Source: Porphyrobacter sp. HT-58-2
GTDB lineage: Bacteria > Pseudomonadota > Alphaproteobacteria > Sphingomonadales > Sphingomonadaceae
Reading direction: 5' to 3'
NCBI RefSeq assembly: GCF_002952215.1
Contig: NZ_CP022600.1
Span: 186,001 to 250,000 of the forward strand
Length of the DNA stretch: 64,000 bases
This document shows positions 54,244 through 64,000 of the stretch, in pieces. Under the pieces are notes generated by a model, which was not told the DNA's origin, searched no databases, and saw nothing but the letters and a program-made list of their open reading frames with translations. The position numbers and the translations under genes are program-made. How positions within the stretch are numbered: position 1 is the stretch's first letter; the number at the start of each line of letters is the position of its first letter.

Positions 54244-56583
54244 CTACATCGCGTCCAGCAGGCCCTGCGCTTCGGCGCGTATTCTTTCTCCTGCCGGGCC
54301 TGACGACTGCGCCAACAGGACCGCTTCGCGCAGTGCAGACCGAGCCTCGTCAGGCCGCGTCTCGGCGAGCGCAACCTTGCCCGAGGCAAGCTGCCAGCTC
54401 GCCAACAAGGGAGGCGGATCGCCCATAGCCGTCAGGTGCTGCCGAGCCCTGCCAAGCTTTTCCACCGCACCGGCCCGTCCTGCCTTGGCCAGCGCCTCCG
54501 CATGGCCGTTCAGCACCGCGACATGCAGCGCGCTGGCAGGGCCTGCAAATTCGAGGCTCATCGCTTCAGCACGCGCCAGAGGCTCCAGAGCGGCGCCCGC
54601 CTTGTCCACGCCGAGCAGCGCCTTGCCGTAATTCGACAGCAAGGCCGCCGTCGCCGCCGAAGGGCCGAACAGCTGATCGCGCAGCGCCACGGCGCGGGCA
54701 AAGCTGGCCACGGCCGCCTCGTGCTTGTTCTGGAGATATTGCACGCTGGCGACGTTGTTGAGGGTGTTGAGCGCGTCGAAACTGCCGGTCAGCCCGGTCG
54801 CCTGCCACACCCGGTCGGCTTCCAGAAACGCCGCTTCGGCCTCGTCGAGGCGGCCCAGCGACACCAGCGCCGTACCAATATTGTTGGCAAACACCCCGGC
54901 GCGCTGATTGTCCCGGCCATATTCGCGGACATGGTCTGCCAGCGTCCGGCGCAAGAGCGCCACGGCGCCCTCCGGATCCTCCGCGCGCATCACCTGCGCT
55001 TCAAGCAGGCGGCTGTCGCGCAGGCGAATGGCCCAGCGCCCCGGATCGGCTTTCCAGAACGCCTGCGCCTGCCCCAGCAAGGCCTCGGCCTTGTCGGCTG
55101 CGCCCTGCCGCATATGGGCCTGCGCCGCATTGTAGCGGGCCTGAGCGAGAATTTCGGGATCGATCACCGCCGCCTGTCCTAGCAGCAGGTCAAAGGTCGC
55201 CAGCGCGCCGACATCGTCGGACAGGTAGAACTGCAATTCGCCGAGCGCCTGAAGCACGGCGGCGAATTGCGCGGGTGCCTTGCGGAACCGCGCCCCGATC
55301 ACCTCCGCTGCCTGCGACACGCCCGAAGCAGTTGCTGCACCGTCTTCGCCCTCGCCCGTTTCGGCGAGCAGGAAATAGAGCGATTCGCGGATCGTGTCGC
55401 TGCGCTCCTCCTCGGCCAGCGCGCGGTTGCGGGCATTGATCGCCTGCTGCGTCTGCAACAGGCTTACCCCCAGTCCGCCCACCAGCGCCGCCAGCGCGAC
55501 CGCGCTCGCGGCCGAGGCCAGCCAGTGCTTCTTGAGGAACACGCGGGCGCGATAGAGGCTCCCACCGCCGCGGGCCATGACCGGGCGGGTTTCCAGCCAA
55601 TTGAGCAAATCCTCCCCCAGTGCATCGACCGAGGCATAGCGGTTGGCTGGGTCAAAGGCTGTGGCCCGGGCGATGATTGCCGCAAGATCGGGATTGCCCA
55701 GCGCCTGTGCAGCAATCACTACCGATCCATCGGCCTGACGTTCAGGCAGTCGCCCGATCAGCAGCAGGTGCGCCAGCATACCAACCTGAAAAATGTCCGT
55801 CGCAACGCTCACAGCTTCGCCTTCGAGCTGTTCGGGCGCGGCCGTCACCAGGGTCAGCGCCCGCCCTTGCCGGTGCGTGTCTGCCATGGCCGCTTCCGGG
55901 ATCAGTGCCGCTATCCCGAAGTCGATCAGCCGCAACTGGCCATCGCTGTTGACCAGCACATTGGCGCTCTTGATATCGAGGTGCAGCACCAGCCGGGCAT
56001 GGGCATGGGCGAGCGCATCGCAAAGGTCGACGAGCAGCCTTACCCGCGTCCTGGGATCACACCCACGACCAGCGCACCAGTCTGCGATCGGAGCGCCTTC
56101 GACGAATTCGACGACCATGAAAGGCCGGCCCGCCGTGTCTTCGCCGCCATCGATGATGCGGGCAATGTTGGGGTGATCGAGCCGGGCCAGCCGCTGCCGC
56201 TCGTCCCTGAAGCGGTCCATCACCATCGCAGCCGGGCTGGCGACCAGCTTCATGGCCGCAATCTGGTCATAGACCCCGTCATCACGCCGGACGAGCCAGA
56301 CCTGCCCCATCCCGCCAGACCCGATGCGCTCAGCCAGCTTCCACGCCCCGACCCGCTCAGGCGGTGGCCCGCCCGGGCCTTCGCCGGGATCGGGATCGGC
56401 CTCGGGCGCACGGGTCGACATGAAGCCGGTCAGATCGCCGGTCACCGCAAGGTGCGCCGACAGCGCCATCGCTCCGGCAGGATCGGTATCGGCGAGAGAG
56501 GCCAGATCAGGCGAGGGATCACCCCGGCCGCTCGCGTCTCCGGCGACAATGGCCCTGACGACCGCCCCCCAATCGACCTTCAT
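54244..56583 (-). CDS. Membrane Ser/Thr protein kinase with TPR-rich C-terminus
   Basis: Hanks-type kinase of 779 residues. Kinase domain about 80-340: glycine loop 'IGSGGMGQVWLV', Lys112 in 'AAMKLV', catalytic loop 'HLDIKSANVL' (201-210), 'DFG' (221-223) and 'APE' (249-251). The usual Arg of H-R-D is Leu (non-RD). One membrane helix about 353-376, then about 400 residues of TPR-like helices ('GTALVSLGRLDEAEAAFLEA', 'ARYNAAQAHMRQGAADKAEA'), probably periplasmic and sensory. Convergent with the ECF sigma gene, its likely substrate. Same domain order as PknS-type kinases. Confidence 0.9.
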   Translation of the reverse strand: MKVDWGAVVRAIVAGDASGRGDPSPDLASLADTDPAGAMALSAHLAVTGDLTGFMSTRAPEADPDPGEGPGGPPPERVGAWKLAERIGSGGMGQVWLVRRDDGVYDQIAAMKLVASPAAMVMDRFRDERQRLARLDHPNIARIIDGGEDTAGRPFMVVEFVEGAPIADWCAGRGCDPRTRVRLLVDLCDALAHAHARLVLHLDIKSANVLVNSDGQLRLIDFGIAALIPEAAMADTHRQGRALTLVTAAPEQLEGEAVSVATDIFQVGMLAHLLLIGRLPERQADGSVVIAAQALGNPDLAAIIARATAFDPANRYASVDALGEDLLNWLETRPVMARGGGSLYRARVFLKKHWLASAASAVALAALVGGLGVSLLQTQQAINARNRALAEEERSDTIRESLYFLLAETGEGEDGAATASGVSQAAEVIGARFRKAPAQFAAVLQALGELQFYLSDDVGALATFDLLLGQAAVIDPEILAQARYNAAQAHMRQGAADKAEALLGQAQAFWKADPGRWAIRLRDSRLLEAQVMRAEDPEGAVALLRRTLADHVREYGRDNQRAGVFANNIGTALVSLGRLDEAEAAFLEADRVWQATGLTGSFDALNTLNNVASVQYLQNKHEAAVASFARAVALRDQLFGPSAATAALLSNYGKALLGVDKAGAALEPLARAEAMSLEFAGPASALHVAVLNGHAEALAKAGRAGAVEKLGRARQHLTAMGDPPPLLASWQLASGKVALAETRPDEARSALREAVLLAQSSGPAGERIRAEAQGLLDAM

Positions 56584-57012
56584 GGCTCATACCCCCTATG
56601 GCGAGGCATACCTGCACCGAGCGCATCCGCAACGCAACGCTCAGAATCAGCAACCACTTGCTTTAAGGAAATTGAGCGCCGAAGTTTGGAGAACACCTCT
56701 GCTGGCGTCACCTAGCGGACCGGCCGCTTCTGAGAGCCTTTGAACATTCGGTTAGGGGGCGAAAGCCGACACTCCGCTTCTGTTGCGAACAGGCGCATAG
56801 CCGACCTGATTTCCTACGCGCTCGCGAACCGTCGGCATTGACCTTGTGACCGGCCCAATTGTCCCTCGCGCCGTTCGATCTCCTCGCCTGAAGAACGCCG
56901 GGAAAGGGGGGAGTTTTTTGCTTTCTGGGCAGTGCCTCATGTGTCTCCAACAGGAGCCTGCGGGCGAGGCGCGGCCCATCTTCGGGTGCTGGACGCCGCG
57001 CCTGTCATAGGG
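56584..57012. other. Gene-free region, 429 bases
   Basis: No supported gene. Two overlapping minus-strand frames (56708-56950, 56752-56979) give Arg/Ser-rich, low-credibility proteins. The left end must carry the kinase promoter. A run of T (gttttttg) follows a purine-rich stretch near 56910, but no stem precedes it. It lies past the 3' end of the NmrA-like gene. Possibly decayed sequence. Confidence 0.5.
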
Positions 57013-57960
57013 CTATCCGAAGGCCGGGCGGTAGTTCGACTCGCCCCAGTCCTGCCGCTTGGTCCATTCGCCCATCGTCTCCAGCTTGCCGTCGAGCTCG
57101 GGGAAGCGTTCGTAGACGTGCTCCATATCGACCGCGAAGGGCTTGGTCGGCGCGGTGTTGTTGTATTCGTAGAAGTCCTCGATCCCCTTGGCGAAGCCCT
57201 CGCGCATTTCGGCGGGCATCGAATCCCCGGCGGCCTCGACGAGGTAGCGGCCGAATTCGGCGGGGGTGCAGGGATCGTATTCGATCTGCTTGCCCAGCGC
57301 CTCGCTGAGGCATTGCGTCACCTGCTTGCCGACCAGCCGCTCCGGCCCGCCGATATTGAGCCAGGCGCCCTCCATGTCGGGCCGTTCGAGGCTCGCCAGC
57401 ATGAAGCGCGCAACATCGTCGAGGCTGATCCAGTTCGCCTCAAGATTGGGGTTGTGCGGATAGACGTAGCGCCCTTCATTGACGATGAAGGGCCGCGCCC
57501 AGTTGGTCAGCAGGTTGTCCATGAACAGCACAGAGCCGAACACCGTGCCGGGCGCGCCAGAGCGCCACAGGGCGTTGATGCCCTTGGTATTCTCGCCATA
57601 GGTGAAGGGATCGCCGGGCTTGTCCGGAATCCAGCTGGAGGTGTTCCACACCACGCGCTTGACGTCGAGCGCGGCGGCGACCTTGCCGACCTCGCCGATC
57701 AGGTAGGCGCGGTCCGCGCGGGCCTGCAACGGATGGGTGTAGAAGATGTAGTCGCTGCCTTCGAGCGCATCGTGGAAGGTGGACGTGTCGTAGAGGTCCA
57801 TCGGCCGCACCTCGACCCGCTCGACCCCCTCGACCGGCGCGCCTTCCAGCGCATCGGGTCGGCGCGAGATCGCCCGCACGTCATACCCTGCGGCCAGTGC
57901 CTGACGCACCTGCGCAAGGCCCTGCCTGCCACTGGCGCCGATAACCGTGATGAGTGCCAT
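57013..57960 (-). CDS. NmrA-like NAD(P)-binding protein
   Basis: Rossmann protein of 315 residues of the NmrA/atypical SDR group: N-terminal 'ITVIGASGRQGLAQVRQAL' (G-x-x-G-x-x-G) and 'ISRRPDAL' suggest NADP(H) binding. No canonical Tyr-x-x-x-Lys in the usual place, so it may be a redox sensor or an atypical reductase. Start at 57960 is where the homology begins. Divergent from the reductase at 58107. Confidence 0.85.
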   Translation of the reverse strand: MALITVIGASGRQGLAQVRQALAAGYDVRAISRRPDALEGAPVEGVERVEVRPMDLYDTSTFHDALEGSDYIFYTHPLQARADRAYLIGEVGKVAAALDVKRVVWNTSSWIPDKPGDPFTYGENTKGINALWRSGAPGTVFGSVLFMDNLLTNWARPFIVNEGRYVYPHNPNLEANWISLDDVARFMLASLERPDMEGAWLNIGGPERLVGKQVTQCLSEALGKQIEYDPCTPAEFGRYLVEAAGDSMPAEMREGFAKGIEDFYEYNNTAPTKPFAVDMEHVYERFPELDGKLETMGEWTKRQDWGESNYRPAFG

Positions 57961-58106
57961 GAATGTCTCTCCCCATTTGTTCTTTGTGCAACAGACTAGG
58001 AAGCGCCCCGCGCGCACGCACCGCGCCAAAGTGATAGCGGCCCCAATCCCGGCCCTAGCGAAAAGGCGGGGTTGCCGTGGCGGTGCAGGGGCCGGACAAG
58101 GCCGCA

Positions 58107-59108
58107 ATGGACAACCGTTTTTGGCGCATCGACCGCCGCCCCGAAGGCACGGATTTCGCCAGCGCGCTGACGCTGGTCGAGGCCCCGCTTGCCCCCCTTG
58201 GCGAAGGCGAGATCCGCATCCGCAATTCGCACCTGTCGATGGACGCCGGCACGCGGTTGTGGCTCACCGCGCGCGAGGATGGCTATCAGCCGCCGCTCCC
58301 GCTCGGCATCCCGATGAGCGGGCTGGTGCTGGGCGAGGTGGTGGAGAGCCGGGCCGAGGGCTTCGCGCCCGGCGATCTGGTCCGCGCCTTCGGGCAGTGG
58401 GGTGACTGGTCGACGGTCGATGCGCTGATGTCGGGCGCGATTGTGCTCGACCCCTCGGTCGCGGACCGGCGCGCGTGGTTCGGCGCGCTCGGCATGAACG
58501 GGTGGACGGCGCTGTGGGGCGTGGAGCGCACCGGCGCGGCCAAGCCGGGCGAAAAGGTGCTGGTCTCGGCAGCGGCCGGGGCGACCGGCATCCTCGCGGT
58601 GCAGATCGCAAAGCTGCTGGGCTGCGAGACGTGGGGCATTGCGGGCGGGGCGGCGAAGTGTGCCTACCTGACCGATGAATTGGGGATCGCGGGCGCGATT
58701 GATTACAAGGCGGGCGATGTGGACGCGCAGCTTGATGCAGCGGGCGGGTTCGACGTCTATTTCGACAATGTCGGGGGCGAGTTGCTGGATCAGGTGCTGA
58801 CCCGCATGAACCACTATGGGCGGGTGGCGGTGTGCGGATTGCTGGCCGACTACACCTCAGGCACTCGCACCGCGCCCAAGGAATTCGATCAGGTGCTGAT
58901 GCGGCGGCTGCGGATCGAGGGGTTCTTTTCGCCCGATTTCATGCACGAAGGCCCGGCGCTGACCGAACGCCTGCGCAGTTGGCATGAGAGCGGCGATCTG
59001 GTGATGCCCTATGACGTGACGCGCGGGCTGGAGAATACGCTCACCGCCTATGCCAAGCTGTTCACCGGCGGCAATATCGGCAAGGTAATCGTGGAGTTGA
59101 AACCATGA
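58107..59108 (+). CDS. Zinc-free medium-chain NADP-dependent oxidoreductase
   Basis: MDR-family reductase of 333 residues of the leukotriene B4 dehydrogenase/CurA type. 'FGALGMNGWTALWGV' and the nucleotide site 'VLVSAAAGATGILAVQIAKLLG' are typical; 'YFDNVGGELLDQVL' is the group signature. It reduces C=C bonds of enones in studied members. ATG at 58107 aligns with family N-termini ('NRFWRIDRRPEG'); GTG at 58077 is possible. Its stop overlaps the next gene by 4 bases (ATGA). Confidence 0.9.
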   Translation: MDNRFWRIDRRPEGTDFASALTLVEAPLAPLGEGEIRIRNSHLSMDAGTRLWLTAREDGYQPPLPLGIPMSGLVLGEVVESRAEGFAPGDLVRAFGQWGDWSTVDALMSGAIVLDPSVADRRAWFGALGMNGWTALWGVERTGAAKPGEKVLVSAAAGATGILAVQIAKLLGCETWGIAGGAAKCAYLTDELGIAGAIDYKAGDVDAQLDAAGGFDVYFDNVGGELLDQVLTRMNHYGRVAVCGLLADYTSGTRTAPKEFDQVLMRRLRIEGFFSPDFMHEGPALTERLRSWHESGDLVMPYDVTRGLENTLTAYAKLFTGGNIGKVIVELKP

Positions 59109-59644
59109 CAGGCACAATCGAAGACCGCGAGGCGATCCGCGACATTCTTGCCGCCTATGCCCATGCGATCGACCGGCGGCGCTGGGGGATGATGGAGCGC
59201 CTGTTCCATGCCGACGCGACCTTCCGCTTCGGGCTGATCGAGGGCGACTGGCGCGGCTTTGTCGATCAGGCGCGCAGCGTTATCGACCCCTGCCTCGCCA
59301 CCCAGCACCAGCTCGGCCAGACAATCTTCGGATTTGACGGCGCGAACCTGTGCCACACCGAAACCTACATGACCGCGATGCACACCATCCCCCCGGGCTA
59401 TCCGCTGGCGGCGGTGTTCCCGGACAAGGGCGTGATCTACTCCGCCATCGTCGCGGGGCGCTATGTCGACCGCTTCGAAAAGCGCGGTAGCGAATGGCGC
59501 ATCGCCCAGCGCACCGGCCTCTATGACTGGCGCGAGTTCCGGGTGATGGAGGGCGTCGATCTCTCCGACACGCCCGAGGGCGCGGCGGGCTATCACGACA
59601 ACCGCGACCCTTCGACCGTCGCCGTCAGCCAATGGCTAGGCTAG
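59105..59644 (+). CDS. NTF2-like (SnoaL-type) protein
   Basis: Protein of 179 residues with the NTF2-like cone fold: N-terminal helix 'AIRDILAAYAHAIDRRRWGMMERLF' (shortened: 'AYAHAIDRRRWG'), then 'FHADATFRFG', and C-terminal 'GSEWRIAQRTGLYDWRE'. The family includes small isomerases, dehydratases and beta subunits of ring-hydroxylating oxygenases. Co-translated with the reductase, so it probably acts on the same intermediate. Stop overlaps the converging thioesterase stop by 4 bases. Confidence 0.85.
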   Translation: MTGTIEDREAIRDILAAYAHAIDRRRWGMMERLFHADATFRFGLIEGDWRGFVDQARSVIDPCLATQHQLGQTIFGFDGANLCHTETYMTAMHTIPPGYPLAAVFPDKGVIYSAIVAGRYVDRFEKRGSEWRIAQRTGLYDWREFRVMEGVDLSDTPEGAAGYHDNRDPSTVAVSQWLG

Positions 59645-60048
59645 GGTCGCCGAAACGCAAACACTCCGCTCATGGTCGCGATCTGCTCCTCCCCGCGCCA
59701 GATCCCGCCCGAGGTATAGGCGGTGCGCCCGCCCAGCCGGTCGATCCGCACCCGCGCCTCCAGCCAGTCGCCGAGCCGCGCGCCTGCCAGATAGTTGACC
59801 GTCAGCGTCACGGTGGACGGGGTCAGCCGGGGCCGTTCGGCATCGTAGACGGCGTGACTGAGGGCAACGTCCGCAAGGGTCGAAATCACCCCGCCGTGAG
59901 CCGCCTGGCTGTAGTTGATGTGATGCGGCATGATCCTGAGGCCTACCACCCGCACGCCCTCAGCAGCGGGTCCAAGGTAGTAAGGCCCGCCATGGTCGAG
60001 AAAGCCGGGGGTGAAGTCCGCGCGCGCAAAGCTTGAAGGTATCGCCAT
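59641..60048 (-). CDS. PaaI-type hotdog thioesterase
   Basis: Hotdog-fold protein of 135 residues. 'QAAHGGVISTLADVALSHAV' holds the H-G-G active-site motif of PaaI-like acyl-CoA thioesterases, which free CoA from aromatic or acyl thioesters. It faces away from the acyl-CoA ligase gene, 86 bases apart, and could balance its CoA products. Confidence 0.87.
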   Translation of the reverse strand: MAIPSSFARADFTPGFLDHGGPYYLGPAAEGVRVVGLRIMPHHINYSQAAHGGVISTLADVALSHAVYDAERPRLTPSTVTLTVNYLAGARLGDWLEARVRIDRLGGRTAYTSGGIWRGEEQIATMSGVFAFRRP

Positions 60049-60134
60049 CCCGGCAGCCTAGCGCGCTGGCGGCGAAGCGCCGCTATGAATTGTGCCAATG
60101 ACAGGCGCGGGCTCAGCGTTTATCCCCGCGCCTC

Positions 60135-61723
<1,589 letters not shown>

Positions 61724-61727
<4 letters not shown>

Positions 61728-62104
61728 AGGGTCGCCAGCCCCGGCAAGTCCACCAGCGCCGCGCGGCATTCGGCATCGGCCAGCGCGGTGACCACCGAGA
61801 AGGCAACATAGCCCGGCTCGCCCAGATGCGCCACCACGGCGGCGGCTTCGGCATCGGTGATCGCGGTATGCTCGAACGGCATCCGGCGCGCATAGGCAAG
61901 GCACAGGCGGGTGCCTTGGTCGAGCGTGCTTTCATCGGGCGCTGCGCCCATGCCATGCACCGCCGCCACTGCCTGCCGGATCAACGCCACCAGCGCGGGA
62001 TCGAGCGCCGCTTCGGACTTCGCGCGGAACTCGGCATAATGCTCGGCCAGCACCGGATCGCCCGCCAGCGCGGCGTGGACGGCACTGCCCCCTGCCGGGG
62101 TCAT
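61724..62104 (-). CDS. Small protein of the CMD/AhpD-like neighbourhood
   Basis: Protein of 126 residues, mainly helical, with 'TRLCLAYARRMPFEHTAITDAEAAAVVAHLGEP' (read in parts), reminiscent of carboxymuconolactone-decarboxylase-like helices but without a Cys pair. Start at 62104 overlaps the stop of the CMD gene by 4 bases, so they are made together. It may be the second half of a split CMD-like pair; function unknown. Confidence 0.7.
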
Positions 62105-62634
62105 TCTGCGGCCTCCAGCACGGCTGGGGTGGGCAGCACGGTGCGGTCCATCGCCTCGGGCTCCAGCCCCATCGTGATCAGCGCCTTGGCGAGCGCGAGG
62201 AACAGGCTCACCCCCAGCCCCAGCTCGGCGATTTGCGCGGGTGTGAGGTGGCGCTGCAAGGCGGCCTTCGCATCGCCGGTCAGCAATTCGGGATCGTGGA
62301 TCAGCGCATCGGTGAACTTCAGCACCGCCTTTTCGGTATCGGTCAGCCTGTCGGAAGTCTCGTAGCCGTCGGTGATGTCGTCCACCACCTCCTCGCCGAG
62401 GCCCTCGGCCACTGCCTTGTCGAAGCGCACGTTGCGGCAGAACCCGCATTCCGTGACCCGCGCATTGCGCATCCGCGCGACCTCCTTGATCCGCGCGCTG
62501 AGCACGTCAGACCCCCAGAACCGGCCATAGAGCGCAAAGAAGCTCTGCGCGATTTCGGGCTGGTGCGCGAGGACGCTGCCGAAATGCGCAGGCTCTCCCG
62601 GAATGGCCGAGGATACGCGGGGGGTGGTGGACAT
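62101..62634 (-). CDS. Carboxymuconolactone decarboxylase/AhpD-like protein
   Basis: Protein of 177 residues with the CMD/AhpD-like fold: 'RIKEVARMRNARVTECGFCRNVRFDKA' (read in parts) shows the C-x-x-C pair 'CGFC' typical of AhpD-like disulfide proteins and peroxidase partners. It may be a lactone decarboxylase or a redox protein. Start at 62634 (MSTTP...). First gene of a two-gene unit. Confidence 0.85.
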   Translation of the reverse strand: MSTTPRVSSAIPGEPAHFGSVLAHQPEIAQSFFALYGRFWGSDVLSARIKEVARMRNARVTECGFCRNVRFDKAVAEGLGEEVVDDITDGYETSDRLTDTEKAVLKFTDALIHDPELLTGDAKAALQRHLTPAQIAELGLGVSLFLALAKALITMGLEPEAMDRTVLPTPAVLEAAE

Positions 62635-62753
62635 GGGGCTCTCTCCTTGGGGCAAGGATAACAGGCCGCACCCTGCTAGCGGCCCTCGCGATTTTCACAG
62701 GGGGGCGAAGTGCGGCGCCATGGCAGATTGCCGCCAGCAAAGGGAGACACGAG

Positions 62754-63107
62754 ATGGCAGGCGAAGCACAGCGCGTGATCGAGGAATTCTGGCGCATCCA
62801 GGACGCGGGCGACTACACCAAGCTCGCGCCCCTGTTCGCCGAGGATGCCTTTCTCGAAGACCCGATCTGGGGCCAATATCGCGGACGCGAGGCGATCCTC
62901 GGCTTCATGACCAAGATGGTCGAGGAAATGGGCAATCGCAAAGTCCACTTCACCGTCGATGAAATCTGCGGCGATGATCACGCGGTATGGGCGCGCTGGA
63001 CGATGCACATGGACGGCCACGCACCCCGTGGCGGGGTCGGCATCTACAAGGTCGAAGGCGGCCAGCTCACCTATTACCGCGATTACATGGACCCGGCCGC
63101 CGAGTAG
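62754..63107 (+). CDS. NTF2-like (SnoaL-type) protein
   Basis: Protein of 117 residues with SnoaL-like layout: 'AQRVIEEFWRIQDAGDYTKL', 'LFAEDAFLEDPIWGQYRGRE' and C-terminal 'GQLTYYRDYMDP'. Ribosome site GGGAGAC upstream. Short enough for a ketosteroid-isomerase-like enzyme. Convergent with the next gene with 1 base between stops. Confidence 0.87.
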   Translation: MAGEAQRVIEEFWRIQDAGDYTKLAPLFAEDAFLEDPIWGQYRGREAILGFMTKMVEEMGNRKVHFTVDEICGDDHAVWARWTMHMDGHAPRGGVGIYKVEGGQLTYYRDYMDPAAE

Positions 63108-63108
63108 C

Positions 63109-63627
63109 CTACATCACCCGGTAATCAGGGTTGCCGCTGGCGATGATCTGCAACACCGGCAGGGGGAAATCGGGGTTCGGTTCGTTGCCCGGCTGGTCTT
63201 CCAGCGGCAGCTTCCAATCCATGATGTAGCGGCGGCTGGCGATCCGCCATTCGCCGTCCCGCTTTGCGAACTCATCAAGATAGCGCCCGCCATAGAGCCC
63301 GCCTGACCACGTGCCGTCCTCCTGTTCGCGGATGCCCGTGGCAAAGCCGTAGCATTCGACGCTGGCCCTGTCGGAGGAATGGAGCGCGATTGAAGGCGTC
63401 GAGAGGAAATGCCAGCGCCGCTGGCTGGCACGCTCGATCTGCATGACGACCGGCAGGAAATCCGCCGCGCTGCCGGTGAAGAAGCCGTAGTCGATGTGCG
63501 CATCGGGCCAGAAGCACCCCGCCTGCCCCGCGTCGTCCAGCCAGTCCAATGTGCGCGAATAACGTTGCAGCACCTCGGTGATCGCCTGCTTGTCGAGCAG
63601 CGCCTGCACCTTGGCGTCGAGGCTCAT
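63109..63627 (-). CDS. NTF2-like (SnoaL_4-type) protein
   Basis: Protein of 172 residues resembling the oxygenase beta-subunit-like NTF2 group: 'ITEVLQRYSRTLDWLDDAG', 'WPDAHIDYGFFTG' and 'YLDEFAKRDGEWRIASRRYI'. Differs from the two other NTF2-like proteins in this cluster. Start overlaps the stop of the upstream gene by 4 bases (ATGA). Confidence 0.86.
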   Translation of the reverse strand: MSLDAKVQALLDKQAITEVLQRYSRTLDWLDDAGQAGCFWPDAHIDYGFFTGSAADFLPVVMQIERASQRRWHFLSTPSIALHSSDRASVECYGFATGIREQEDGTWSGGLYGGRYLDEFAKRDGEWRIASRRYIMDWKLPLEDQPGNEPNPDFPLPVLQIIASGNPDYRVM

Positions 63628-64000
63628 GCGCGCGCCCCCCACCATGCCGGGATCGACAGGGGGAAACGCTCCTGCGCGATCTTCATCGCCGCGCTGGCAT
63701 CGTCGGGCAGCGCCGGGTCGGTGGTATGCGGCAAGCCCCCGCCAGCGCCTTCCACCGGGTCGATGTACTCCAGTTTGATCCCCGCCAGCACGTCGGCGAA
63801 ATCGTGGCCTTCGTGGTGGTCGGACATCTGGTGGTGATAGAAGGCCCACTTGTCCCTGAAACTCAGCAGGCAGTAGTAGGAAAGCGGCTCCTGCCCCTTC
63901 CAGTATTCGTAGCGGATCACGCCCTCCTCGGTGCCGAAGGTTTCGCGCACCATGTCATGCATGATCGCCTCCCACTTGGCCTCCTTGCCGGGCTTGATCT
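63624..64000 (-). CDS. ABM/NIPSNAP-like protein, 5' end beyond the window
   Basis: The reading frame is open to the last base of the window, so the N-terminus is missing. Visible residues run 'IKPGKEAKWEAIMHDMV' to 'LSIPAWWGARA' (about 125). A dimeric alpha/beta-barrel (antibiotic-biosynthesis-monooxygenase-like) fold is suggested by 'KPGKEAKWEA' and 'YYCLLSFRDKWAFYHHQMSD' (shortened). An internal ATG at 63962 is not likely the true start, because the similarity extends past it. Coupled by ATGA to the NTF2-like gene. Confidence 0.7.
   Translation of the reverse strand, partial: IKPGKEAKWEAIMHDMVRETFGTEEGVIRYEYWKGQEPLSYYCLLSFRDKWAFYHHQMSDHHEGHDFADVLAGIKLEYIDPVEGAGGGLPHTTDPALPDDASAAMKIAQERFPLSIPAWWGARA

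Noticed and set aside
56708-56950. Two small minus-strand frames downstream of the kinase promoter
   Set aside because: Arg/Ser-rich translations overlapping each other; they look like recurrent non-coding sequence rather than a gene.

Overview
The window is 64 kb of high-GC, gene-dense bacterial DNA. The content points to an alphaproteobacterium of the Sphingomonadales (Erythrobacter/Novosphingobium-like). The grounds are two large TonB-dependent receptors, a Rieske-cytochrome b-cytochrome c1 operon with separate b and c1 genes, a fused CysN/CysC, an Mrp/Pha antiporter with fused A and B subunits, many Rieske oxygenase, SDR and NTF2-like catabolic genes, and a short 'CCGTTCGTGTCGAG...' intergenic palindromic repeat. 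No rRNA, tRNA, CRISPR array, transposase or phage gene was seen. The taxonomic call is an inference from gene content, not from a marker gene.

Layout. 1-3.5 kb: a CHASE2 histidine kinase converges on a lipoprotein and an OmpR-type regulator. 4-15.3 kb: a C4-dicarboxylate locus. A dctA-esterase-TonB receptor-M14 peptidase operon diverges from dctB-dctD, with an M20 peptidase after dctD; palindromes sit in the divergent promoter, and DctD has lost the sigma-54 contact loop. 15.3-21.2 kb: a six-gene Mrp/Mnh cation/proton antiporter operon. 21.4-25 kb: sulfate activation, cysD-cysNC-cysQ. 25-28.6 kb: apt and the cytochrome bc1 operon. 28.8-39 kb: housekeeping and accessory genes (pgeF, pepN, an epimerase, a DMT exporter, threonine aldolase, a small GNAT, two bacterial PH-domain membrane proteins, a GST and an SDR).

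39-46.7 kb is an oxidative catabolism island: a Spinster-like MFS carrier, an SDR, two different Rieske oxygenase alpha subunits and a TonB receptor between them. 57-64 kb is a second catabolic cluster: an NmrA-like protein, a medium-chain reductase, three NTF2-like proteins, a PaaI thioesterase, an acyl-CoA ligase, a CMD/AhpD-like protein and an ABM-like protein that runs off the end. Neither island carries the ferredoxin or reductase that the oxygenases need.

The most unusual region is 46.8-56.6 kb. A seven-gene operon encodes five highly diverged secreted subunits with one shared architecture: an 'L-x-F-G-x-x-x-[IL]-P' strand, four conserved cysteines and a C-terminal strand ending in Tyr. 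They are followed by a PapD-like chaperone and an 897-residue usher-like outer-membrane protein. Divergent from this operon is an ECF sigma factor of the kinase-associated type, and converging on the sigma gene is a membrane Ser/Thr kinase with a TPR-rich C-terminal region. I read this as a poorly described chaperone-usher fibre system, possibly switched on by kinase-controlled sigma activity.
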